Source of the DNA: Luteithermobacter gelatinilyticus
GTDB taxonomy: Bacteria > Pseudomonadota > Alphaproteobacteria > Sphingomonadales > Emcibacteraceae
NCBI RefSeq assembly: GCF_005849285.1
Contig: NZ_CP040517.1
Location: 936,501 to 1,000,500, forward strand
Length of the DNA: 64,000 bases
Direction of reading: 5' to 3'
Position 1 is the first letter of the stretch. Each line of letters opens with the position of its first letter. The notes beneath the pieces were generated by a model. It saw only the letters and a list, made by a program, of their open reading frames with translations, made no database searches and had not been told where the DNA came from. Below, piece by piece: positions 1 to 8,071 of this stretch. The position numbers and the translations under genes are program-made.

Positions 1-1488
1 AGTGCTCCAAATGTTCTCATCGCCGTAGATCCCACCCGGGCCTTTCCAGGGTTTCATAACAATGTCAAGGTCGGCGACTGTGCAATTCCAGAAAATAATC
101 CTGAATGTTTTTCAAGCCGCTATATCGGCAGCCCATTTACTACATATTCTACGCAAGTCAGCGCATCGGAAATTGATTACTGGGGTGTAGGGATAACTCT
201 GGACTGGCGACTGGGTGCCGTGAATTTGAAGTCTATTACCGCTTATCGCAATCTGGAAAGCTATTCTACCCGAGATGCGGATCACGCACCGATGGTGATT
301 TTTGAAACTGAGGATACGATTGATCAGGACCAGTTCAGTCAAGAGCTACAGTTTTCCGGCCTGGCACTGAATGACAAATTGAAATGGGTGATGGGTCTGT
401 ATTATTTCGAAGAAGAAGCCAACAATAATAACTTTGTTGATATCTCCGTTGGAACTTTCAGATCCGGTGGTTTGGTTAAAAATGATAACAAGGCTGTTTT
501 CGTAAATGCAACATATGACATTACATACGATCTTCATGTGACAGCGGGTCTCCGTTACACCAAGGAAAATAAAGGTTTTACGCCTGATCAGGTTTTGCTT
601 ACTCCTGTGGCGGCTGGCCCGGGGATAACGATCCCCGCTGGCACGCGCGTATTGCCTTTTGTTGAGAAAAAAACGTCTGTGGATGAATGGACGCCGCATT
701 TGAATATTTCCTATGATATATCCGAAAATCTGATGGTTTACGGGACATATTCAGAAGGTTTTAAGAGTGGCGGTTTTACACAGCGGGTTTTCCCCCCGAT
801 TGTCCCGGCTCCTGGTCAGGATCCGGCTGAAGTAATCCCAAGTTATGATCCGGAATTTGTGACATCTTATGAAGTCGGGTTCAAATCATCCTTCTGGGAA
901 AAACGCGGACGATTGAATGTAGCGGCGTTTTATTCGGACTATTCCGATATGCAGATACTGATCCGTGAGGCCGTTGCATCTGTCACGGTGAACGCGGGGG
1001 AAGCAACAATGAAGGGGTTTGAAGCCGAGTTGACACTCCTGCCGATAGAAGGGTTGCTGGTGCAAGGGGGGATTGGTTATCTGGATGCCCGCTATGACAG
1101 CTTGAGCCCTAATGCCGTTGGGGTCACTATTAATAGCAAATTTTCCAATGCACCGGAATGGATGGTAAGCGGCTCCGCTGCTTATACATGGGAACTTGGG
1201 GGAGGCGCTGGAATATTAACTCCGCGAATTGACGGGGTATATACCAGTAAGGTTTATAATGACGCCATTAATACACCGGAGGTGGTGCAGGATGGATTTC
1301 TATTGTTGAATGCCAGCCTCACCTATGAAACGGACGATGAGAACTGGCGTGTTGTACTCGGGGTTCGGAATTTGACCGATAAGGTCTATCTTAATTCAGC
1401 CAGTGCCAATATGAGAACAGGGGGATATGTGGAAGGCAGTTACGCACGTCCCCGCGAATGGTCTTTGACCATAAAAACCTATTTCTAA
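1..1488 (+). CDS. TonB-dependent outer-membrane receptor, 3' part (starts before the window)
   Basis: The frame is open from base 1, so the gene enters from the left; 495 codons are visible. The protein is the beta-barrel of a TonB-dependent receptor, which imports a substrate across the outer membrane using TonB energy. Visible signs are alternating aromatic/polar strands, the motif GLRYTKENKGFTP, the stretch NLMVYGTYSEGFKSGGF, the late barrel motif RNLTDKVYLNSA, and the terminal Phe (IKTYF) used for barrel insertion. Plug domain and signal peptide lie outside the window. The amidase-like and MFS genes follow in the same direction, which suggests one uptake/catabolic unit. The substrate cannot be told. 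Confidence 0.9.
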   Translation, partial: SAPNVLIAVDPTRAFPGFHNNVKVGDCAIPENNPECFSSRYIGSPFTTYSTQVSASEIDYWGVGITLDWRLGAVNLKSITAYRNLESYSTRDADHAPMVIFETEDTIDQDQFSQELQFSGLALNDKLKWVMGLYYFEEEANNNNFVDISVGTFRSGGLVKNDNKAVFVNATYDITYDLHVTAGLRYTKENKGFTPDQVLLTPVAAGPGITIPAGTRVLPFVEKKTSVDEWTPHLNISYDISENLMVYGTYSEGFKSGGFTQRVFPPIVPAPGQDPAEVIPSYDPEFVTSYEVGFKSSFWEKRGRLNVAAFYSDYSDMQILIREAVASVTVNAGEATMKGFEAELTLLPIEGLLVQGGIGYLDARYDSLSPNAVGVTINSKFSNAPEWMVSGSAAYTWELGGGAGILTPRIDGVYTSKVYNDAINTPEVVQDGFLLLNASLTYETDDENWRVVLGVRNLTDKVYLNSASANMRTGGYVEGSYARPREWSLTIKTYF

Positions 1489-1552
1489 ATGCGACGGGGT
1501 GTTGGAAAAGACACCCCACTGACATGATGCTTTTTCGTGTTTCACTCTTTAT

Positions 1553-2635
1553 ATGGAACTGCTTATGACTATTGAACCCTATAATGCCGTTGGTCTTATT
1601 CCTACAGTTTGGGGGATTTCCCGGCGTGAGGACATATTGCGCAACATTGAACATCATCGTCATATGATCAAAGCTGCCTGTTGGCTATCAGGACTAGACC
1701 TTCCTGTGAAGCTGATAGCTTTGCCAGAAGGAGCCCTTCAGGGATTTAATGATGAGGTGATGGACCTGGATCATGTGGAGTTTGCCAATAGTTGCTGCAT
1801 TGATATTCCGGGTAAGGAAACGGATCTGATCGGGGAAATTGCCAAAGAATATGGTGTCTATATTATGGCGCAGGCAAAAGCCCGGCACCCGGAAGTCAAG
1901 GATCGCTTTTTTAATGTAGGGTTCATCATCAATCCCGAAGGTGAGATCATTCTACAGCATTATAAGCTTACGCCACTTTACCCTGTGGAACACTCCGTTT
2001 GCCCTCATGACATTTATGACTGGTGGATTGACCGGTATGGGCGCACGCTGGACAGTTTCTGGCCGGTGGTGCGGACCGAAATTGGTAACTTGGGGATTAT
2101 GATGGCCAATGAAGGGTCATATCCGGAAAATGCAAGAGCCTTGGCACTTAATGGTGCCGAGGTTGTGTATCGGGCCTCTATTCCACACCCGGCCGCTTCT
2201 AATGACTATTATGAAATTCAAAGCCGTGCCCGTGCCCTCGACAATAACATGTATATTATTGCCCCCAATATGGGGACCTATTATCTGACGCAGGACTCGG
2301 ATACGCCGATTGATACATTTGGCGGTCGTTCGGCAATCATTGATTACAGGGGGCAGATTGTCGGGCGTCAGGATTATGGGGGTGTCTCTACATCGGTTTG
2401 CGGGCCAGTAAATATTGAGGCTCTCCGGTATCATCGCCAGAATTCCCAATGGACAAACTGGGCAAAGGATCTGCGTACGGAAATGTACCAAATAGTCTAT
2501 GAAGAGCCCATTTACCCTAAAAATCTGTATCTCGATCGGAAGCCTATGAAACATGAAGAATACAGGGAAAAAGTAATCAATCGTCAAATTCAGCATATGC
2601 AGAAACGTAAAATCTGGGAAAAACCCGGGCAGTAA
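1553..2635 (+). CDS. Carbon-nitrogen hydrolase fold protein (amidase/nitrilase superfamily), catalytic Cys absent
   Basis: 360 residues with the nitrilase-superfamily layout. The Glu of the usual Glu-Lys-Cys triad is E59 (LPEGALQG) and the Lys is K138 (HYKLTPLYPVEH). The nucleophile elbow reads LGIMMANEGSYPE, where the AmiE/formamidase branch has a cysteine at this spot; here residue 185 is Ala (codon gcc at 2105-2107). Hydrolysis by the standard mechanism therefore looks impossible; a binding role or another chemistry is inferred. Start at 1553 or the in-frame ATG at 1565; neither has a strong ribosome-binding site. It lies between a TonB receptor and an MFS transporter, 28 bp before the latter, so probably co-transcribed. 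Confidence 0.8.
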   Translation: MELLMTIEPYNAVGLIPTVWGISRREDILRNIEHHRHMIKAACWLSGLDLPVKLIALPEGALQGFNDEVMDLDHVEFANSCCIDIPGKETDLIGEIAKEYGVYIMAQAKARHPEVKDRFFNVGFIINPEGEIILQHYKLTPLYPVEHSVCPHDIYDWWIDRYGRTLDSFWPVVRTEIGNLGIMMANEGSYPENARALALNGAEVVYRASIPHPAASNDYYEIQSRARALDNNMYIIAPNMGTYYLTQDSDTPIDTFGGRSAIIDYRGQIVGRQDYGGVSTSVCGPVNIEALRYHRQNSQWTNWAKDLRTEMYQIVYEEPIYPKNLYLDRKPMKHEEYREKVINRQIQHMQKRKIWEKPGQ

Positions 2636-2663
2636 ACAAAATAACAGAAGATGGGAAAACAGC

Positions 2664-4010
2664 ATGGCTGAAGTGATTACTGAGACTGGCAAGGCACTGG
2701 AGAAGAAATCATATGCATATCCCTGGTATGTGGTTTTTATCTGTATGGTCGCCTATATCTTTTCATATGTGGACCGACAGATATTGTCTTTGTTGATTGA
2801 ACCGATCAAAGCGGATTTGAAATTATCCGATACCCAGTTTAGTTTGTTGCATGGTTTGGCATTTTCGCTGTTTTATGCTTCCATGGGCATTCCCATGGCT
2901 TATTTGGCGGACCGTTTTTCGCGCCCCAAGGTTATTGCAATTGGCGTTTTGGTCTGGAGTATTGCGACGGTGGCGTGTGGCATCACCAAAAACTTTATCC
3001 AAATGTTTCTGGCCCGGATGAATGTTGGCATTGGTGAGGCAGCGCTTTCTCCTGCAGCTTATTCCATGATTGCAGATTATTTTCCGAAAGAAAAATTGGG
3101 GCGGGCATTGGCTGTGTATTCCATTGGCTCCTTTATCGGCGGGGGGCTGGCCCTGATTATTGGTGGGGCCGTCATTGATATGGTAAGCAGTGCTGATGAA
3201 ATTTCTCTTTGGGGAATTGGGATTGTGCGGCCATGGCAGGTAACATTTTTTATCGTCGGGTTTCCGGGCATCCTGGTTGCTTTAGTGATATATCTGACTG
3301 TAAAAAATCCGCCACGCCGTAATCTCGTCGCAGTTAAAAATAATGCCGAGGAGGACGCCGTTTCGTTCTGGCGTGCGCTTCACTTTATGAAACAGCACAG
3401 CAGGACGTTTGTGTATATGTTTTCAGGATTTTCCTTTGCGGCTATGGGACTTTTTTGTGTGCTAAGCTGGTCTCCGGCATTTTATATGAGGCGTTTTGGG
3501 ATGACGGCTGGGGAAGTGGGGTATGTCATTGGAGTCATCATGCTCATATGTAACACACTGGGTGTTCTGGGCAGTGGCTGGCTTACCGATTATTTTCAGA
3601 AAATTGGAAAATCCGATGCGTCTATCCGGGCGGGCATGTGTGGTGGGATCGGGCTGCTGATCCCCATAAGCCTGTATCCTGTTGCTGATAATATGATGGT
3701 ATCGTTTGTTTTGTTGGCGGCAGCCCTGTTTTTCTCATCTTTTCCCTTGGCAACGTCGGCAGCAGCCATGCAGATTTTGGTTCCCAACCGTATGCGAGCT
3801 CAGGTTTCGGCCCTGTTTCTGTTTTTTTCAAATATTTTCGGGTTAACCATAGGTAGTCTCCTTGTGGCAACCATGACCGACAGGGTCTTTCAGGATGAGA
3901 CGGCGGTGGGATATTCGATTATGACAGTTGGCGGGGTGGCGACCCTAGCTCATATTATTCTGCTATATAAGGGGTTGAAGTATTTTCGGGAAAGTCTGAG
4001 CAGGCATTGA
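2664..4010 (+). CDS. MFS transporter
   Basis: 448-residue inner-membrane protein with about 12 hydrophobic segments, typical of the major facilitator superfamily. The first helix region contains YIFSYVDRQILSLL, and the loop 2-3 signature is MAYLADRFSRPKVIAIG, close to the G-x-L-a-D-r-x-G-r-r pattern. A central hydrophilic loop (about residues 215-235) separates the two six-helix halves. This sequence style resembles the sphingomonad/alphaproteobacterial family often placed beside TonB receptors and catabolic genes; substrate unknown. It closes the three-gene group, with a terminator-like hairpin about 160 bp downstream. Confidence 0.88.
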   Translation: MAEVITETGKALEKKSYAYPWYVVFICMVAYIFSYVDRQILSLLIEPIKADLKLSDTQFSLLHGLAFSLFYASMGIPMAYLADRFSRPKVIAIGVLVWSIATVACGITKNFIQMFLARMNVGIGEAALSPAAYSMIADYFPKEKLGRALAVYSIGSFIGGGLALIIGGAVIDMVSSADEISLWGIGIVRPWQVTFFIVGFPGILVALVIYLTVKNPPRRNLVAVKNNAEEDAVSFWRALHFMKQHSRTFVYMFSGFSFAAMGLFCVLSWSPAFYMRRFGMTAGEVGYVIGVIMLICNTLGVLGSGWLTDYFQKIGKSDASIRAGMCGGIGLLIPISLYPVADNMMVSFVLLAAALFFSSFPLATSAAAMQILVPNRMRAQVSALFLFFSNIFGLTIGSLLVATMTDRVFQDETAVGYSIMTVGGVATLAHIILLYKGLKYFRESLSRH

Positions 4011-4168
4011 GAGGATAAGAGGAAAATTGATGATGGGGCTTGATTACTGAGTTTCAGGGACTGGAAAGTTTTCTTGTGCGCTTTCGTCTAATCCTTGCCA
4101 TGGTTAAGCCTAAACTCAAGTCGCGTTTATTTACGAACGGCCTTCGTGGCTTTAACCCCATCCCCTTT

Positions 4169-4204
4169 AAAAGGCCAGCCTAAAAAAGGCGGGCCTTTTT
4201 TCAT
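4169..4204 (+). terminator. Intrinsic terminator downstream of the MFS gene
   Basis: A 12-nt arm at 4169-4180 pairs with 4188-4199 (one mismatch) around a 7-nt A-rich loop, and runs into a T stretch. It probably ends the TonB receptor/amidase-like/MFS transcript. The 4011-4168 gap before it shows no gene. Confidence 0.7.
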
Positions 4205-4400
4205 TAGAATGGATAATGCGATTGTATGTTACACTGACCTGGGTCTTGGCTAAATGCCATTCTGTACCTGTCAGTATGTGATTTTGGTGGTGCTGGAGAT
4301 TTGTATCTTTGGGGTATTTCTTTCTGAATTTTGCCCGTTCTGACCGTATCCGAAAATTGATTTTCATTTTAATTTAAAACTATCGTCATGATAATGCTTT

Positions 4401-4838
4401 ATTAGGCCGTAAACCCATAAGAGGGTTTTCAATCCGGCGGAGATATGATTCAAACCCTTTAGGTAACGAAAGAGGTTTTGAGCCGTCGTCGGTATGAACT
4501 GACCGATTATAATTGGTCGGTTGTCCAGTCCTTGCAGCTGAACAAGCCACGTGGTGTTGGCCGTGTTGATGATAGAAAAGTGCTCAACGGCATCTTGTGG
4601 CGGTTCTGGCCAGCACGCCGTGGGCGGATATTCCCGCCCTAGACCAACAGAAAACAAGCCTTCCAATTCAGCAAGCGGTCGTATCGACAAAGAAACCTGG
4701 TAGGACACTTTTTCGCCAAGCTGCAAAACGATTGCGGTATCGCAACCCGATACAACAAAAAGCCAGAAAAATCCTTCGTTGCTGTCTATCTGGCTTCAAT
4801 GCGCGTTTGGCCGAGACATTATGAGTCTACGGCCTAAT
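4401..4838 (+). mobile_element. Internally deleted IS5-family element with intact terminal repeats
   Basis: The ends at 4401-4420 and 4819-4838 are inverted repeats matching at 18 of 20 positions. Between them are only the first and last parts of an IS5-family transposase. The element is 438 bp, well below the 0.8-1 kb of a full member, so it cannot move by itself; with its ends kept, it could still be mobilised in trans. No clear target duplication is seen. Confidence 0.75.
4487..4837 (+). pseudogene. IS5-family transposase remnant (N-terminus joined to C-terminus)
   Basis: Frame 4487-4620 reads RRYELTDYNWSVVQSL followed by LNKPRGVGRVDDRKVLNGIL, the classic IS5 OrfA start. The frame then shifts by one (STPWADIPALDQQ appears in another frame, near 4612-4650). 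The last part, about 4690-4837, reads RNLVGHFFAKLQNDCGIATR then YNKKPEKSFVAVYLASMRVW and ends PRHYESTA-stop, which is the IS5 C-terminus. The DDE catalytic core between is missing. The right inverted repeat overlaps the stop codon, as in compact IS5 members. Clearly non-functional. Confidence 0.8.
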
Positions 4839-4910
4839 GTGGTGAATTTGAAGTTTCTGTCATTATTGATGTCATGCAGTCTGGGAACTTCACATTTAAA
4901 AACCACACTA

Positions 4911-5176
4911 GAGTGAATTGTGAATAGGTTGGCTCAATTCTGTTGGCGGATTGTGGCCCGCCTCACGCGGAAGACGGCGCCGGGCGATGCGGGGCATCGG
5001 GCCAGGCGTCTGACAAGGTGAGCGGCCCCAAGCCGCCAACCCGAAGGGCCGGGCCGATCTGGTCCAGTTCCGGCGGGGTTTGGCTTGGCCGTACCGCCAG
5101 TATGGCCTGCGCCAAACCCCTGGCTCCTGAACCAGACCTGACCGGCAGAATGGGTCAACCTATTCACAATTCACTC
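4911..5176. repeat. MITE-like repeat with 24-bp perfect inverted ends at CTAG sites
   Basis: Bases 4908-4931 and 5156-5179 are perfect reverse complements of each other, including a CTAG at each outer edge (4908-4911 and 5176-5179), so the element proper begins GAGTGAATTG and ends CAATTCACTC. The inverted similarity continues imperfectly inward for about ten more bases. The interior is much more GC-rich than its AT-rich surroundings and contains no credible gene. Shorter copies of the end occur at 59017-59049 and 62678-62688. CTAG or TA duplication would fit an IS5/IS427-type transposase acting in trans; that is inference. Confidence 0.75.
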
Positions 5177-5296
5177 TAGATTTAAATCATTAACCAATCT
5201 TCTTATTGACTCTGGAATTTGAAGAACCTGACACAAATATGATACGAATTTCAGAGTCAGCACTCTGCTAATATAAAATCTAATATTAAAGTAAAT

Positions 5297-6439
5297 TTAG
5301 GCCATGGGGATCCAAATTTTGACGTTTGTCCCTTTTCCAAGAGTACTTTGTATCTCCAGCTTACCAAGAGATTGCTGAAGCAGCTTATCGGCTGCCGTGA
5401 GGCCCAGTCCCAGTCCACCGTGCTTGCGGGTATAACTGGGGTCAGCCACTTCAAATGCTTTTGTGGCAGACTTTATCATCTTTTCAGACATGCCAACACC
5501 GTTATCGGCAATGCTAATTATTGCCCACTTCTGATTAACGCGTTCAATTTTGATAAATATTTTCCCTTCTGTTTCGGTGTATTTTATAGCGTTATCCAAA
5601 ATATACAGAACGGCCTGTTTAAGGTTTGTCTTTGAGAACAGAACCGGGATATGTTTTGTTGTATATATGATGGACACATCTCGTGGGGTTTGGTCAAGGA
5701 GATTTTGAAGATGGTCGTGAATATCGCTATGCCAGAACCTAACGAGGTCAAATTTTTCTTTGGGTATCGACTCGTGTGAAGCGGCGATTTCGATGGCCTT
5801 TTCAACTTTTGCCAGTAAATCTTTACCTGCGGATTTGATTGCTTCTATACTCCATTCGTCCGTCTTGTACTTCGGATTGGACAACAGGAGTTCAGAGAAA
5901 CCGATTATATGGTTTAAGGGTGTCCGTAGTTCATGGTTGAGGTTTGCAATAAATAATCGACGGGATTCAGCTAGTGCTTCCGCTTTATTACGTTCCTTTA
6001 TCAAAGCTGCCCTTGAAAGTTGTGCCTTGTGAGCAATCATAATAACAGGTGCGACAGCATTAATTATTGCAAGTTCGTGCTTGGAAGGGGCTCTTGATTC
6101 TGAATAATAAATGACCAAGATGGCAATAACATTTCCATGATCATCCCTTACGGTGTGTGACCAACAGGAGGCCAGGCCCTCTGCAAGGGCCAATTTGCTC
6201 AGTTTTCTGTAGAGCGAATTGGGGTGGCTGGCAATATCCTCAGCAAAAATCAATCGGTTTGTAAAGGCAGTGGTTTCTGAACCGTCAATATTTCCAGAAA
6301 TTTCCATAGAATCTATGGCGTTTATATATTTTGATGTCAAATTCCGGGCTGTCAGGTGCCTTAAACAGCGTTGTTGATCAATCTCGAACACAGAAAGCGC
6401 CATTGATGGATCAACTGCAAGAAGTTGATCAAGGATCAC
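5297..6439 (-). CDS. Sensor histidine kinase, GAF-HisKA-HATPase part of a frameshifted gene
   Basis: 380 residues from a GTG at 6439, which is almost certainly not the real start. Order: GAF-like domain (about residues 1-140), coiled linker, HisKA box with phospho-accepting H169 (NHELRTPLN), N box (LDNAIKYTE), G1 (ADNGVGM) and G2 (GGLGLGLT) of the ATPase domain. It would autophosphorylate and signal to a response regulator, but none is adjacent. The natural protein should continue upstream into the PAS-domain frame at 6436-6822; one extra base in the six-base C run at 6462-6467 (plus strand) joins them as EISRGGSFKSACNVILDQ. As sequenced the gene is broken. Confidence 0.75.
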   Translation of the reverse strand: MILDQLLAVDPSMALSVFEIDQQRCLRHLTARNLTSKYINAIDSMEISGNIDGSETTAFTNRLIFAEDIASHPNSLYRKLSKLALAEGLASCWSHTVRDDHGNVIAILVIYYSESRAPSKHELAIINAVAPVIMIAHKAQLSRAALIKERNKAEALAESRRLFIANLNHELRTPLNHIIGFSELLLSNPKYKTDEWSIEAIKSAGKDLLAKVEKAIEIAASHESIPKEKFDLVRFWHSDIHDHLQNLLDQTPRDVSIIYTTKHIPVLFSKTNLKQAVLYILDNAIKYTETEGKIFIKIERVNQKWAIISIADNGVGMSEKMIKSATKAFEVADPSYTRKHGGLGLGLTAADKLLQQSLGKLEIQSTLGKGTNVKIWIPMA

Positions 6440-6822
6440 ATTACATGCCGACTTAAAGCTGCCCCCCTAGATATCTCCATAAGTGCAAGGCGCTCAGCCT
6501 CGATAAGAATAGAGGAGAGCTTCTGTCTAGTGACATCAGTACGAACCGCAATATAACCTTCTATCCTACTATTAGAATCTAAAATTGGGCCTATTGTGCT
6601 TTCCACCCAGTAGAGACCCCCATTTTTTTTGCGGTTACAGATTTCACCATGCCATGTTTCCCCACGGCAGATAGTTTGCCACAGGTCGTTCCAGAAAGCG
6701 CGACTATGATGACCTGAATTGATAATAGCATGTGACTGGCCGATTAATTCATCACGGTCATAGCCGGAAATTTCGCAAAATTTGTCATTGACATCGGAGA
6801 TGATTCCCCTTGTGTCAGTCAT
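6436..6822 (-). CDS. PAS sensor domain, N-terminal part of the frameshifted histidine kinase
   Basis: 128 codons. A PAS domain reads TRGIISDVNDKFCEISGYDR, then GQSHAIINSGHHS, FWNDLWQTICRGETWHGEI and NRKKNGGLYWVESTIGPI, followed by a PAC-type tail (YIAVRTDVTRQK). The frame stays open upstream past 6822 (KSHAIVAM precedes MTDTRG) to a run of ten G on the plus strand at 6882-6891. Just beyond it is an ATG at 6914 with a GGAAG ribosome site, but in a different phase; 11 G would connect them. The frame ends by sliding four bases into the kinase part. The intact protein was probably a PAS-GAF-HisKA-HATPase cytosolic sensor spanning 6914 to 5297. Confidence 0.65.
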   Translation of the reverse strand: MTDTRGIISDVNDKFCEISGYDRDELIGQSHAIINSGHHSRAFWNDLWQTICRGETWHGEICNRKKNGGLYWVESTIGPILDSNSRIEGYIAVRTDVTRQKLSSILIEAERLALMEISRGAALSRHVM

Positions 6823-7176
6823 TGCGACAATAGCATGAGATTTAACAATATTAATCAGGTCGTTATCGACCTTTTTTTGTAGGGGGGGGGGACAAAGCCT
6901 GTTGTGTCATCCATTTGTTGTGTCTTCCATTTTTAGTCTCGCCAATTCTGTTTACAGTCAATTGACCTTCTTCATATGTCCTTTCCTTATGTGATGAATT
7001 CTACTTTTTAAATGGAGGAAGTTAAAGGGCTCAGGTCACCTTTGCTTCTTAATTGCGTTATCGATCAAAAAAGGTTGCGCGGATTATCAAGATTTTTCCT
7101 TATCTGTGTCCATATAATCATTCCATCTCCAGATAAAAAATTTCTCAATCAATATAAATGCCTAGAGCCTAAGAAA

Positions 7177-7538
7177 TGGAAGGTTATGTGGACGTTACTT
7201 ATGGAGCTTATGATCAGGTTAGGCTCGAAGGGGCGGTTGGCGGCCCGCTGAGTGAAAATATTTTGGGGCGGCTGTCCGCAATGTATAATCGTCATGACGG
7301 TTACCTGAAAAATGGTTGTCCGGAGCAAACTTATGTGCCAGCAGATCTTGAGCCCGGTTTGGATAACGGTCTACCACAACCGGCAGGAGCTGGATCCGAT
7401 CTTGGCAATGATGACACTTGGGCTGTGCGTGGCCAGTTACTTTTTAAGTTAAGCGATACCGTTGACCTTCTGGTTACTGGTTTTGGCACTGAACCCACTA
7501 TGTCCGTTAGCGCTTCATCGGCTGCGGACAGAAGTTTG
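7177..7538 (+). pseudogene. TonB-dependent receptor fragment
   Basis: The frame reads GYVDVTYGAYDQVRLEGAVG, then GPLSENILGRLSAMYNRHDG and later DDTWAVRGQLLFKLSDTVDL, typical of the first barrel strands after the plug of TonB receptors. A stop codon lies just upstream (taa at 7173-7175) and similarity fades after about 7490, so both ends of the gene are gone. It covers a region corresponding to that just before the visible part of the receptor at 1-1488, so it may be a piece of a paralogue. Confidence 0.7.
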
Positions 7539-7959
7539 TGAAGACCGGAGGCCGGGCGCCCTACTGGATGGAAGACATCCTAAAGTACAAAGTTCTGCAC
7601 CTTGCTAATACAATCAAATCCCGGGTCCACCACACAAAGCCGGCGAAATCACCAACCAAGCCAGCTAGCATGCCACAAACAACCACGCTGTCAGCTGAGC
7701 TGGTAGAGCCTGATCGGAAACCAATCACTACGGAAATACAGAAGGGGCTACCGATCTTTGAGATCCCGCCAGCCTTTCAATGCAACGGTGGTAAACTGGA
7801 ACATTGCCTTATCAACGGCGAGCTTCGCCTCCGGCCAAATAGAATGCCATTGGGGCAAGCGCTGCGTATGGTATCTGGTAGGTAGAGACCTTCACCAGAG
7901 TACCGGGTAAAATCTGCAGCAAGAAGTATGGCTAGCGGTTCAGATCGAACCGACACCAA
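7539..7959. other. Unrecognised remnant stretch before the defence cassette
   Basis: About 420 bp. A 115-codon frame (7538-7885, plus) and a short minus frame have no family signature I recognise and no good ribosome site. Composition differs from the AT-rich sequence on the left. It abuts a truncated TonB fragment, so it is probably leftover mobile DNA. Confidence 0.35.
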
Positions 7960-7980
7960 TTATCATCAATTTGATGATAA
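7960..7980. promoter_or_regulatory. 21-bp perfect palindrome, likely operator of the WYL regulator
   Basis: TTATCATCAA at 7960-7969 and its exact reverse complement at 7971-7980 flank one T. It sits 12 bp upstream of a -35 box and about 90 bp before the WYL regulator start. BrxR/CapW-type WYL repressors are known to bind inverted repeats in their own promoter regions; assignment here is inference. Confidence 0.6.
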
Positions 7981-7992
7981 CAATGGCTATTA

Positions 7993-8022
7993 TTGACATC
8001 GATATGGTATGCAACATATGCT
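7993..8022 (+). promoter_or_regulatory. Sigma-70-like promoter of the defence cassette
   Basis: TTGACA at 7993-7998 is followed after 18 bp by TATGCT (8017-8022). It faces the WYL gene and lies next to the palindrome at 7960-7980. Tight spacing of the five genes downstream suggests it drives all of them. Confidence 0.6.
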
Positions 8023-8071
8023 ACATAGCGAAATTGCGCACTAAAATGCGAGAGGTGTCCCCAATTCGTTC

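Noticed and set aside
4011-4168. Small gene between the MFS gene and its terminator
   Set aside because: No open frame with a start, ribosome site or similarity was seen.
4934-5179. Two overlapping frames of about 77 codons inside the MITE-like repeat
   Set aside because: They result from GC-rich sequence without stops, have no family resemblance and include the inverted ends.
7538-7885. 115-codon frame before the WYL gene
   Set aside because: No ribosome site, no recognised family, and located in remnant DNA; kept only as an unrecognised stretch.
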